Shown: piece after piece, positions 1 through 8,561 of the stretch
Layout of the letters: the number at the start of each line of letters is the position of its first letter
Position numbering within the stretch: the first letter of the stretch is position 1
NCBI GenBank assembly: GCA_035650655.1
Contig: DASRHG010000028.1
Span: forward strand, 1-18,878
Length of the DNA: 18,878 nucleotides
Reading direction: 5' to 3'
Origin: DASRHG01 sp035650655
Lineage (GTDB): Bacteria > Desulfobacterota > Binatia > DP-6
The notes under the pieces: model-generated
What the model saw: the letters and a program-made list of their open reading frames with translations, nothing else
What the model was told of the DNA's origin: nothing
Databases searched by the model: none
Position numbers and translations under genes: made by a program

Positions 1-1
1 G

Positions 2-934
2 AGTGCACAACTCGTCATCACGTCCCCGCCTTACAACCTTGCCAAGGAGTACGAGAAGGACCGCAAGCGCACGACCGACGAGTACGTGGCTGAGCAGACG
101 ACCGTCATCGACGAATGCGTGCGAGTGCTGCGCCCGGGGGGCAGCCTCTGCTGGGAGGTCGGCAACCACGTCGTGGACGGTCGGATCCTTCCGCTCGATA
201 TCCCCTTGTACCCGGTGTTCGCGCGGCACGCCGAGTTGGCTCTCCGAAACAGGATCGTCTGGCACTTCGAGCATGGGCTTCACTGCTCGAGGCGCTTCTC
301 GGGCCGGTACGAGGTGATCCTGTGGTTCACCAAGGGCGACGAGTACGTCTTCGACGTCGATCCGCTTCGCGTGCCCCAGAAGTACCCGGGGAAGCGAGCG
401 TGGAAGGGCCCGAAGGCGGGACAGTACACGGGACACCCACTCGGCAAGAACCCGGGCGACGTCTGGATCTTCCCGAACGTGAAATCGAATCACGTCGAGA
501 AGACGTCGCACCCGTGCCAGTTTCCGGTGGAGCTCGTCGAGCGGTTCGTCCTCGCGACGACGGTGCCGGGGGACCTGGTCCTCGATCCCTATCTCGGCGT
601 CGGCAGCACGGCCTGCGCTGCGGTGATGCACGACCGGCGCGCGGCCGGCGCCGAGATCGTCGCCGAGTACGTCCAGATCGCTCGCCATCGAATCCAGCTT
701 GCGATGCGGGGGGAATTGAAGACGCGGCCCATGGGTCGGCCCGTACATGAGCCGAGCCCCACATCGAGTCTACTCCGCCGAGACGCAGGACCCGCCCCAT
801 CCCGGGTGGTTCGCCGTCGCGCACCGGCGCAGGGTCTCCGCATCGCCCTGGACGCCGTGCGAGGCGCCTATCGGGAAGATGCGCAGCTGGAGATGGCGGC
901 AATGGCTCACGGCCATCGGGACGCTGAGGATTAG
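2..934 (+). CDS. Beta-class DNA methyltransferase (N4-cytosine or N6-adenine), 5' end outside window
   Basis: The gene enters from the left edge in frame 2, so its N-terminus is missing. Motif IV, TSPPYNL, lies at about residues 7-13. After a segment with an RPGG turn (about residues 43-46), the SAM-binding motif I appears as LDPYLGVGSTA near positions 580-612. Motif IV before motif I is the order of beta-class amino-methyltransferases, and SPPY is most common in N4-cytosine enzymes, so it would methylate exocyclic amino groups at a specific DNA site. The family-typical RPMGRPVHEP segment lies at about 727-757. Beyond it the frame runs on to a TAG at 934 through about 60 arginine- and alanine-rich residues that I do not recognise, so the natural C-terminus may be altered. 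GC is lower than in the rest of the window, which suggests transfer. A restriction-enzyme relic follows directly. Methyltransferase identity is secure; target and base are not. Confidence 0.88.
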   Translation, partial: SAQLVITSPPYNLAKEYEKDRKRTTDEYVAEQTTVIDECVRVLRPGGSLCWEVGNHVVDGRILPLDIPLYPVFARHAELALRNRIVWHFEHGLHCSRRFSGRYEVILWFTKGDEYVFDVDPLRVPQKYPGKRAWKGPKAGQYTGHPLGKNPGDVWIFPNVKSNHVEKTSHPCQFPVELVERFVLATTVPGDLVLDPYLGVGSTACAAVMHDRRAAGAEIVAEYVQIARHRIQLAMRGELKTRPMGRPVHEPSPTSSLLRRDAGPAPSRVVRRRAPAQGLRIALDAVRGAYREDAQLEMAAMAHGHRDAED

Positions 935-968
935 CGAGCGGGCCCGTCGGATCGGAGGCGGGTGGGGC

Positions 969-1142
969 GGCGTGCGAATCCAAGAGATGTGCTCTCGCCC
1001 GTTCGGCAAGTACGCCTTCGTCGCCTACGATATGCTCGTCGGGCACATGGCGTTCTTCATCGGGGGCGTCATCGACGCAGGCGTCGAGATTCTTCCGATG
1101 AAGGCTTTGCACGCGCTGGTTGTCATCGGCGTGTGCCCTTCC
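969..1142 (+). pseudogene. Relic of a BglII/BstYI-like type II restriction endonuclease
   Basis: Frame 3 contains the string FGKYAFVAYDMLVGH, followed by GVIDAGVEILPMKALH and then LVVIGVCP. From memory of the family, this matches the core of BglII/BstYI-like restriction endonucleases, where FGKYAFVAYD and IDVGIEILPMKSLQ are followed by about 25-30 residues and then a VLIGVAP-like strand. Here that intervening stretch is absent, and the catalytic ExQ expected just before FGKY is replaced by IQEMCSRP. The open frame (747-1235) has no plausible endonuclease N-terminus. It follows a DNA methyltransferase in the same orientation, the normal arrangement for a type II system. I infer a dead cognate endonuclease. 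The assignment rests on motif recall and needs a profile search. Confidence 0.55.
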
Positions 1143-1210
1143 GCGGGGCCGCGATCATTCGCGGCGGAGGCTGCCGGACTCCTCGAGCCGAAAGGTGGTA
1201 CAGAGGCCCG

Positions 1211-1969
1211 GTGCGCCGCGCGTTCCGCTGGCTGAACGCCGCGGTCGCGCTCGTGACGCTCGCGAGCGCGGTCGCGGTCCTCGCGTCCGACGTCGCGGAC
1301 CCCGGGTATCGCGCGCACTACCACGACGCGCTCTGGTTCGTCGCCGCGTACGTCGCGGTCCAGGTCGGCATGCTCCTCGGCTTCCTCCGCGACGGCCCGC
1401 ACGTCCGCTGGCTCGCGCTCGCGAAGACCGCCGCCGCGTACCTCTTCCTCGCGGGCTTCACCTCGCTCTGGCCGTACTGGCGCTACTGGACGCCCGCCCG
1501 CTACGTGTACCTCCTCTTCGAGCTGCCGGACGGGAGCCAGGTGGGCGAGATGGCGCTCGTCTTCCTCGGGCGCGGCGCGTTCAACACGCTCTCGGTCTTC
1601 GTCTGCACGCGCGACTGGTGGCAGCCGCTCCGCCGCGCGCGCCCGCTCCTCGGGCGCGCCGCGACGGCGCTCCCGCTCGCGATCGTCGCCCTCTGCGTGT
1701 GGGCGTTCCTGGCGCTCGTCGAGGAGGAGCGCCGGACGTTCTCGCCCGAGGCGCACGAGGTCGCGGCCCTCGTCCTGGACGGCCTCGACTGCGACGCCGT
1801 CCGCGCGAACGCGGGGACGACGACGACCGACGTGCGCCGCCGCGGCGACCGCACCTACGGCGTCCGCATCTCCTGGGGCTGTCCCCTGACCCGCGTCCTC
1901 GTGCGCGCCGAGGACGGCCGCATCGGCATCGCGGCCGGCCCGCGCCCCGAGTGCTGCGGCCCGGGCTAG
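1211..1969 (+). CDS. Small multi-pass membrane protein of unknown function
   Basis: This 252-aa protein starts at GTG 1211, preceded by an AAAGGTGG at about 1190-1197. An upstream in-frame extension to 962 runs through the restriction-enzyme relic and is rejected. About five hydrophobic segments are visible: residues 8-27 (LNAAVALVTLASAVAVLA), 40-60, 66-90 (ending LWPYWRYW), about 117-135, and 155-177 (LPLAIVALCVWAFLALVE). A soluble tail of about 75 residues follows, with cysteines at C193, C220, C248 and C249. The tail is most likely exported or periplasmic by alternation of the segments. I recognise no family. GC and codon use match the resident genome rather than the methyltransferase upstream. 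It converges on the RHS gene, with 13 bp between the two stop codons and no visible terminator. Confidence 0.7.
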   Translation: MRRAFRWLNAAVALVTLASAVAVLASDVADPGYRAHYHDALWFVAAYVAVQVGMLLGFLRDGPHVRWLALAKTAAAYLFLAGFTSLWPYWRYWTPARYVYLLFELPDGSQVGEMALVFLGRGAFNTLSVFVCTRDWWQPLRRARPLLGRAATALPLAIVALCVWAFLALVEEERRTFSPEAHEVAALVLDGLDCDAVRANAGTTTTDVRRRGDRTYGVRISWGCPLTRVLVRAEDGRIGIAAGPRPECCGPG

Positions 1970-1982
1970 CGCCGCACGCGCC

Positions 1983-4900
1983 TCACGGCCACGGGCCGAC
2001 CGGGCTCCGGTGCGGGCCGAGCTCGAGGAGGTTGAGCGGCCCGTGCCACTCGCGGCTCCAGAGCGCGCTCACGATGCCGAACGCGAGGTGGGCGGGGATG
2101 TAGAACGGGCCCAGCACCTCGTTCTGAATCGTGTGCTGCATCTCCTCGACGCCGATCGTGCCGCCCGCGGCGCCGGGCGACCAGGGCGAGGCGTCCGACT
2201 GGTAGAGCGTCACGTTTCCGAGCGAGATCGCGTCGGCGAAGCCCACGCGGCCGAGGAAGTCCACGAGCGGGTTCCGCAGGAACTCGATCGCGTTGTCGCC
2301 GAGCACGGGGCGGGCGCCGCCGAGCGCCCAGCCCGCGAGCCCGAGCGCGAGCCCGAGGAGCGTCGCGGAGAGCCCCCACGCCTTGCCGAGCGCGCCGGCG
2401 GCGCGGTCGAAGAGACGGATCCAGTCGGGGCCGGGCGCGGTCGCGTCGCGCGCCCCGTCCTCGGTCCCGCCCGCCTCGCCCGCCGACGGCCGTCCGGGCG
2501 CGGCCTTCCGCAGCGCACCGGTCGCGCCCTTCAACGCCGCCGCCGCCTCGACGATCGTGAGCAAGCCCGTGAGGTACTGTCCGCGGGCGAGGTCCTCCGC
2601 GGCGTTGTACGCCGCGTAGCCGGCAAGCGCGAGCCGGTACGCGAACGCGAGCGCGACGCTGTCGACCGCGTTCACCGCCGCCCCGACGATCCCGAGCACG
2701 GCGCCCGTCGCCGCGCCGTACGCCGCGCCGAGGCCCGCGGCCTGGAGCACCTGCGACAGCGACGCACCGCTCATCGCGGCGCGGATGGCGGCGGTCGCCG
2801 CGCCGACGAGCGCGCCGACGATGACGCCGACGATGAGGCCGCAGAGGAACCCGCACGTGCCGTTCGGGTCGGTCACGTTGAGCGGATTGCCGCCGACGTG
2901 GCTGTACGGGCTCGCGAACTCGCGCGCCGGGTCGTGCGAGACGAAGAGGCCGAGCCCGGGATCGTACCAGCGCGCGCCGAAGTAGAGGAGCCCGCTGCCG
3001 TCGTCGCCGCGATGGCCGCCGAACCCGAACGCGCTCCGGGAGTCGGCGAGCGCGTGTCCGGCCGCGTCCCAGACGGCGGCGAGCGCGCCGAACGGCCGCA
3101 CGACCAGGTGCTCGAGCACCGCGCCGTCCGCGCCCGTGAGCAGCCGCGGGCTCCCGAGGTGGTCGCGGTGGTAGAAGACGGTTCCCGCGGGCGGCGACGT
3201 CGCGGGCGCGTCGCACTGCGCCGCGGCCGGCGCGCCCGCGGGCAGCTCCGCCGCCCAGAGGAGCACGGCCACGAGCGCGATCGACGCGCGCCGCATCCGG
3301 CCGAAGGCGCCGCAGCGCCGCCGCCCGGGGACGGCGAGCGCCGCCCCGACGAGCACGAGCACGACGGCGCCGCTCGCCGTCCCCGCGGCCGCGCTCGCCC
3401 GCGAGGCGGGCAGCGCGGTCGCGAGGACCGACGCCGCGCTCACGGGCGAGGAGGCGACGAGCCGGCCGTCGAGGCGGAGGTGCCGCACGACCGTCCCGTC
3501 GCGGACGTCGAAGGCGCCGAAGAAGAAGGTGGTGGCGCCGTCGGCGGCGGACCAGGCGGCGACCCGCTCGCCGCGGTGGTCGTAGAGGTAGCGCGCGACG
3601 AGCGCGCCGGCGCGCCGCACCTCGACGAGGCGGCCGAGCGGATCCCAGACGAGCGTCCGCTCGCCGGGGAGCGCCGTCATCGCGCCGTTCGCGTCGTAGG
3701 CGATCGCGGCGCCGCCGATGGCCGCCGGCTGGTGCGGGTGCGCGGTGGGGACGTAGGCGTACGCCGCGCCGTCCTTCCCGACGAGGTTCCCGAGGCCGTC
3801 GCTCGCGAAGACGCCCTCGTACGGGCGCGCGGCGGGCGAGGGGCCGCCGCCGCACTGGACCGCGTGGGCGAGCCGCGCGGCGTCGTCGTACTCGGCCGCG
3901 ATCGTCTCCGACCAGGGCGTGCGCGGGGGGTAGAGGAGGTCGCGGATCGCGCGCACGTTCCCGTTCCGGTCGTAGTCCTGGTAGAGCACGTCGCGGTAGA
4001 CGGCCTCGGGCGCGCCGGGCGTCGCCGCGCGCGCGGTCACGAGCTCGCGCAGGCGGTAGCCGGCGTCGGGCGGGGCGTACGCGAAGCGGTCCTCGACGCC
4101 GTTCCCGTAGCGGATGCGCGTCGGCCGCCCCGTCTCGTCGCGCTCGACGTCGAAGACGTACGTCCCGCGCTCGGAGCGGAGCGCCGTCGCCGCGCCCTCC
4201 GGCGAGTACTCGACCGCAATGCGCTCGGCGCCCCCCGGCCACGGCACGGTGGTCGCCACGAGCCGCCCCGTCATCGGGTCGTACGCGCTCTCGGTGGTGA
4301 ACACGCGCGTCACCGGCGCGCCGCCCGGCGGCGCGAACGTGATCGCCTTCGTGCTCCGCAGCACGTTGCCGCGCGCGTCGTACGCCTCGAACGCCGTGAA
4401 CCCCGACGCGTCGGTCACGCGCGCGAGCCGCCCCGTGCCGCCGCTCGCCGTGTCGTACGCGTACGCCTCGAGCACCGTCGGCGTGCCTTCGCCCGGGTCG
4501 TCGCCGCTGAAGGCGATCCGCTGCGTCAGGCGGCCCAGGTCGTCGTACGTCATCTCGACGTGCTGCCCGGGCTCCGGGTCGTCCACCCAGACGAGGTTGC
4601 CGTCGAGGTCCCAGCCCGAGCGCCAGACGCCGCCCGTGTCCGGGTCCGCGACCGACGTCTTCCGGCCGAGCGCGTCGTAGCCGTAGACGACGGGCAGGAC
4701 GGTGAGCGCGCTCGAGCTGCGGCGCTCCGTCGCGAGCAGGCCCGACGGGAAGTACGTGCGCTCCTCGATCGCGTCCGGCGTCGCCGCCGCGCCGAGGTAC
4801 GTCCGCCGCGCGACGAGGCGCCGGAAGGCGTCCGACTCCTCCTCGACGCACTCCCCGGTCGTCGCGTCCTCGCCGTGGCGGGCGTCGCAGCGCCGCACGG

Positions 4901-7900
4901 TCCACGGCGCGGCGTACGACGTCGCCGTCACCGCGCCGTCCGGGTCCATCCGCCGGATCGCGCGGCCGAACTCGTCGTGCAGGTAGACGGTGGCGCGCGC
5001 GGGGTCGGCGACGGGGACGCGCACGGCGGGCGCCGCGCCCGGGGGGAGCACGACGGGCGCGTACTCCGCGACGAGGCGGTCGTTCGCGCCGTACCGGCGC
5101 GCGCCCGTCGCGACGACGCGCGCCTCGCCGCGCACGCGCGCCGTCACCTGGCTCTGGAGCGGCCGGCCGAAGGCGTCGAAGAAGGTCGCGTGCGCGATCC
5201 AGTGCGGCGCGGGGCTCGTCTCGAGCACGAACGTCTCGACGCGGGAGACGGGTCCGAGGACGTACGCGAACCGCCGGCTCGGCAGGGCGTCGCTCGTGCC
5301 CGGCTCTACGACCGTCGCGAGGCGCCCGAACGCGTCGTAGCTCCAGCGGACGGTCGCGCCCGCCGCGTCCGTCTCGAGGATCCGCTTGCCGAAGCGCGGG
5401 TCCCACGCGAAGCGCTCGACGTAGGTGCGCCCGTTCGCGCGGCGGGTCACGACGGCCGGACGGCTCGCGGTCTCGGGGTCGTAGTCGATCGTCGTCTGCA
5501 TCCCGCGCGGCGTCGTGGTCGTGCGAACGTTCCCGTAGGCGTCGTACGCGAGGAGCGTCGTCGGGTTCCCCTCCCCGACGAGCGTCGAGCGGACGAGGTT
5601 CCCGCGCGCGTCGTACGCGAACGTCTTCTGCACGCCGCCCGCGACGCCGACGGCCGACGCCCGGTCGCAGATGCCGACGCAGAGCCGGAGCGCGTCGCAT
5701 CCGCCGCCGATCGGCGCCCAGGCGGCGGTGCTCGTCATCGACGTGCCGTGGGCGAGATCGGTCGTCGTCTCGCGGGTCGTGTTCCCGCACGCGTCGTACT
5801 CGTACGTGCTGACCGACGTCCGGCTCCGCCCGGTGCTCGTCCACGGGAGGTCCGCGGCGCTCTCGTACTCGCGCCGCGTGACGTCGTGGAGCGTCGGGAG
5901 CCACCGCCCGGCGACGTCGGGCGCCGCGCAGTCGGCGCTCGTCGCGCACGTCCAGCCGGAGAGCGTCTCGCGCAAGAGGCCGTCGGGCGCGACCGGCCAG
6001 CGCGCGTACGTCGCGACGCGCGCGACGCGCCCGCGGAGCGCGTCGGTCTGCCGGAACTCCGTCCACTCGGTCGTGCCGGGCGTGCCGTCGGGCGCGACCT
6101 CGGTCCGGGCGGCCACGCGGAAGCCGCGGAACTCGCGCCGTGCGGCGTCCCAGTAGGCGCCGCCGTACGCGAAGGCGTGCGCCGTCGCGCTCGCCGGGTC
6201 CCACGGGTCGACGCGCACGATCGCCCGCACGACGGCGAGCGGGAAGGGCATGTGCGGGCGGCCGTCGAAGAGCGCCGGGTCGACGTTCGGCCCGTTCGCG
6301 CCGCCGAGCGCGGTCGTCACGTCGTAGGCGATCGTGGTGACGCTCCCGAGCCCGTCGCGCATCTCGAGCATCCCGTCCGCGGGCACGGGGACCGGATGGC
6401 CGAAGTACACCCGGGCGACGCTGCCGTTCCCCCCGAGCCGGACGATGTCCGGGAAGCCGTTGCCGTCGAGGTCGAACGTGTCCATGACGAGCGCGCCGGT
6501 GGCGCGCGATCCGCCGTCGTCGAGCTTCCGCCGCAGCCGCTCCGGCGCGGCCATGCGCACGGGCGGCGCGAGGCCCGCGCCCGTGTTGAGCCAGACGACC
6601 CACGCGTGGCCGTTCGCGCGCCAGTCGCGCACGTCGACGAAGTCCGGGAGCCCGTCGCCGTTCACGTCGAGGACGTCGAACTGGAACTCGGCGAGCCCGG
6701 CGTCCCACGAGCGCAGGAGCGCGGGGCCGGCGCTCGGCCAGCGGTACGGATGCCCCGCGGCGTCGGCGCCGGCGAGCCCCGTCCCGGTGCCGAACCAGAC
6801 GTTCCAGTGGGCCCCCCGCCCGTCGTCGTTCCCCTTGGCGACGACCTTGTCCGGGAGCCCGTCGCCGTTCACGTCGAAGAAGTCGGAGCGGATGTTGCGG
6901 TCCGCGGTGTCGACGCCGCCGTCGCGGATGGCGCCGTACGGCGCGAAGAAGGGGACGCCGTCCGCGAAGCCGCAGACGGGCCCCCGCGGCCCGGCGGTGC
7001 AGCCCTGGTTGTAGCGGACGTGCCACCACGTGTGGGACGCCGACCACCCCGCGGTGCCGACCAGGTCCGGGCGCCCGTCGCCGTTCACGTCGACGACGTC
7101 GCGGACGATCGCGCCGTCGGCGTCGCCCGCGCGGAGGTAGGCGACGCCGTCGGCGTACCAGCGGACGGGCGTCGTCGCGAAGCCGCGCCCGGTGTTGAGC
7201 CAGACCGTCCAGGGCGCCTCGGTGCTGTCGACGTAGTCGGGGAGCCCGTCGCCGTCGAGGTCGACGACCGCGGCGGTCGTCAGGTTCTCGTCCGGGACGC
7301 GCGCCGTGATGCACGCGCGCGGCGCGGGCCACGCGACCGGCGCCCCGAACATCCCGCCCGGCGCACCCGCCCCGCGATTCAGGTACACCGTCCACGCGCC
7401 CGTCGTCGCCCAGCTCGCCGTGCGCACGAGATCGGGCCGGCCGTCGCCGTCGAGGTCGAGGAAGTCGCGGTTGTTGCAGTCGTCGCCGTCGCGGAACGAC
7501 GTCTCGTGCACGTCGACGCCGACGTACGCGGGCGCGAGCGCCACGTCGGCCGTCTCGGCGTAGCGGAACGTCGCCGCCGCGGGCACGGCGCCGTCCGGGC
7601 CGACGAAGAGCTCGGCGCTCCCGTCCGCGCCGCGGCGGAGGACGGAGGCGAGGAGCGCCTCGCCGTTCGCCGCGCTCGCGCGGTACGCGAGGTCGTACGC
7701 GCGGACGAGCGCCCCCGTGCGGAGGTAGCGCACCTCGATGCGCGTGCAGACCTCGGGCAGGTCGCGCGCGAAGCCCGCGGCCCACGAGAGGCGGTTCGTC
7801 CCCGGGCTCGGCGTCCACCCGAAGCGCACGGCCCACGCGTGGCCGAGGCCGCTCCGGTTCCCGCCCCAGCGGATCTCGCTCGGATGCACGCCGTGCCCGC

Positions 7901-8549
7901 CGGCCGACGCGCTCCACGTGACGTCGACCGTGTTCCCGTTCGCGTCCGCGATCCGCGTGAGATACCACGCGAACGTGCCCGCGAAGGACGACGGCGCGGG
8001 ACCGAGCCGCGCGCTCGGCCCGTCGCCGAACGTGTAGTCGCGCCCGCTCCGGTCGTGGAGCGTCCAGACGTTCGCCGCCGGGGTCGCGGCGACGCTCGCG
8101 TGGGTCTCGTCGAGGCGCGCGCCGAAGCGCTCGACGCCGCCGCCCGCCGGCCCCTGGTCGACCAGCTCGGCCGTGCCGTCGGGCAGGACGACGACGAACG
8201 TGTCCGCCGCGCCGTACGTCGGAACGCCGCGGCGCGTGCTCCGCTCGATGCGGCCGATCGGCAGGTCCCAGCCCCGACCCCAGGGCCCCGGGCCGCCGAG
8301 GCTCGAGTACGCGAGCGCGAGGTTCGGCTGCATCCCGTTCCGCCCGGGCGGCACTTCGATCGCGACGCTCGTCGTCGCCGCGCCGTCGACGAGGCGCGCG
8401 TCGGCCGCCGCGGTGAGCCCGGCGAAGGCGCTCGCCGCGTCGCCGGTCGTCGCGCCCGGCGGCCCCTCGGTCAGCGCGCGCGCCGGGCGCGCCGCGCCGG
8501 CGAGGAGGGCGAGCGGGACGAGCCACGAAACGCGTCGCGAGTGTCGCAT
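1983..8549 (-). CDS. Giant Sec-exported SpvB/FG-GAP/RHS protein with variable C-terminal domain
   Basis: The product has 2188 residues. Residues 1-25 form a Sec signal peptide (RR, hydrophobic core, ARA cleavage site). Residues about 35-300 resemble the SpvB/TcdB N-terminal domain (VPPGRNGMQPNLALAYSS, then GRGWDLPIGRIER). Six FG-GAP/VCBS-type blocks of the form DxDGDGxPD lie near residues 356, 432, 486, 555, 626 and 693 and would form a Ca-binding propeller. YD/RHS repeats (YDAFGRL, YDALGRK, YDDLGRL, AYDARGN) run from about 860 to 1700. A paired hydrophobic insert (about 1726-1740 and 1756-1769) precedes the RHS core hallmark YHRDHLGSPRLLT (from Y1793), and DPNG at 1894-1897 ends the core. 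The last 291 residues are the variable C-terminal domain, starting with Gly/Ala-rich hydrophobic helices and ending with a degenerate zinc-peptidase-like segment (EEMQH, 2135-2139). ATG 8549 has GGAGG five bases upstream. By family, it probably forms a cage around its C-terminal effector. It is the last gene of the three-gene secreted set. Confidence 0.93.
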   Translation of the reverse strand: MRHSRRVSWLVPLALLAGAARPARALTEGPPGATTGDAASAFAGLTAAADARLVDGAATTSVAIEVPPGRNGMQPNLALAYSSLGGPGPWGRGWDLPIGRIERSTRRGVPTYGAADTFVVVLPDGTAELVDQGPAGGGVERFGARLDETHASVAATPAANVWTLHDRSGRDYTFGDGPSARLGPAPSSFAGTFAWYLTRIADANGNTVDVTWSASAGGHGVHPSEIRWGGNRSGLGHAWAVRFGWTPSPGTNRLSWAAGFARDLPEVCTRIEVRYLRTGALVRAYDLAYRASAANGEALLASVLRRGADGSAELFVGPDGAVPAAATFRYAETADVALAPAYVGVDVHETSFRDGDDCNNRDFLDLDGDGRPDLVRTASWATTGAWTVYLNRGAGAPGGMFGAPVAWPAPRACITARVPDENLTTAAVVDLDGDGLPDYVDSTEAPWTVWLNTGRGFATTPVRWYADGVAYLRAGDADGAIVRDVVDVNGDGRPDLVGTAGWSASHTWWHVRYNQGCTAGPRGPVCGFADGVPFFAPYGAIRDGGVDTADRNIRSDFFDVNGDGLPDKVVAKGNDDGRGAHWNVWFGTGTGLAGADAAGHPYRWPSAGPALLRSWDAGLAEFQFDVLDVNGDGLPDFVDVRDWRANGHAWVVWLNTGAGLAPPVRMAAPERLRRKLDDGGSRATGALVMDTFDLDGNGFPDIVRLGGNGSVARVYFGHPVPVPADGMLEMRDGLGSVTTIAYDVTTALGGANGPNVDPALFDGRPHMPFPLAVVRAIVRVDPWDPASATAHAFAYGGAYWDAARREFRGFRVAARTEVAPDGTPGTTEWTEFRQTDALRGRVARVATYARWPVAPDGLLRETLSGWTCATSADCAAPDVAGRWLPTLHDVTRREYESAADLPWTSTGRSRTSVSTYEYDACGNTTRETTTDLAHGTSMTSTAAWAPIGGGCDALRLCVGICDRASAVGVAGGVQKTFAYDARGNLVRSTLVGEGNPTTLLAYDAYGNVRTTTTPRGMQTTIDYDPETASRPAVVTRRANGRTYVERFAWDPRFGKRILETDAAGATVRWSYDAFGRLATVVEPGTSDALPSRRFAYVLGPVSRVETFVLETSPAPHWIAHATFFDAFGRPLQSQVTARVRGEARVVATGARRYGANDRLVAEYAPVVLPPGAAPAVRVPVADPARATVYLHDEFGRAIRRMDPDGAVTATSYAAPWTVRRCDARHGEDATTGECVEEESDAFRRLVARRTYLGAAATPDAIEERTYFPSGLLATERRSSSALTVLPVVYGYDALGRKTSVADPDTGGVWRSGWDLDGNLVWVDDPEPGQHVEMTYDDLGRLTQRIAFSGDDPGEGTPTVLEAYAYDTASGGTGRLARVTDASGFTAFEAYDARGNVLRSTKAITFAPPGGAPVTRVFTTESAYDPMTGRLVATTVPWPGGAERIAVEYSPEGAATALRSERGTYVFDVERDETGRPTRIRYGNGVEDRFAYAPPDAGYRLRELVTARAATPGAPEAVYRDVLYQDYDRNGNVRAIRDLLYPPRTPWSETIAAEYDDAARLAHAVQCGGGPSPAARPYEGVFASDGLGNLVGKDGAAYAYVPTAHPHQPAAIGGAAIAYDANGAMTALPGERTLVWDPLGRLVEVRRAGALVARYLYDHRGERVAAWSAADGATTFFFGAFDVRDGTVVRHLRLDGRLVASSPVSAASVLATALPASRASAAAGTASGAVVLVLVGAALAVPGRRRCGAFGRMRRASIALVAVLLWAAELPAGAPAAAQCDAPATSPPAGTVFYHRDHLGSPRLLTGADGAVLEHLVVRPFGALAAVWDAAGHALADSRSAFGFGGHRGDDGSGLLYFGARWYDPGLGLFVSHDPAREFASPYSHVGGNPLNVTDPNGTCGFLCGLIVGVIVGALVGAATAAIRAAMSGASLSQVLQAAGLGAAYGAATGAVLGIVGAAVNAVDSVALAFAYRLALAGYAAYNAAEDLARGQYLTGLLTIVEAAAALKGATGALRKAAPGRPSAGEAGGTEDGARDATAPGPDWIRLFDRAAGALGKAWGLSATLLGLALGLAGWALGGARPVLGDNAIEFLRNPLVDFLGRVGFADAISLGNVTLYQSDASPWSPGAAGGTIGVEEMQHTIQNEVLGPFYIPAHLAFGIVSALWSREWHGPLNLLELGPHRSPVGPWP

Positions 8550-8554
8550 GGCGG

Positions 8555-8559
8555 CCTCC
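8555..8559 (-). promoter_or_regulatory. Shine-Dalgarno of the RHS gene
   Basis: GGAGG on the minus strand, five bases before ATG 8549, within the 12-bp gap after the pseudo-subtilase stop codon (TAG at 8564-8562). It fixes the start and implies translation from the same transcript as the upstream gene. Confidence 0.8.
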
Positions 8560-8561
8560 GG

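Noticed and set aside
6420..7500. Evenly spaced DNA repeats suggesting a CRISPR-like or tandem array
   Set aside because: The repeated GACGGCGACGGGC-type strings encode the DxDGDGxPD loops of the FG-GAP repeats. Spacing and flanks follow the protein repeat, not a DNA array.
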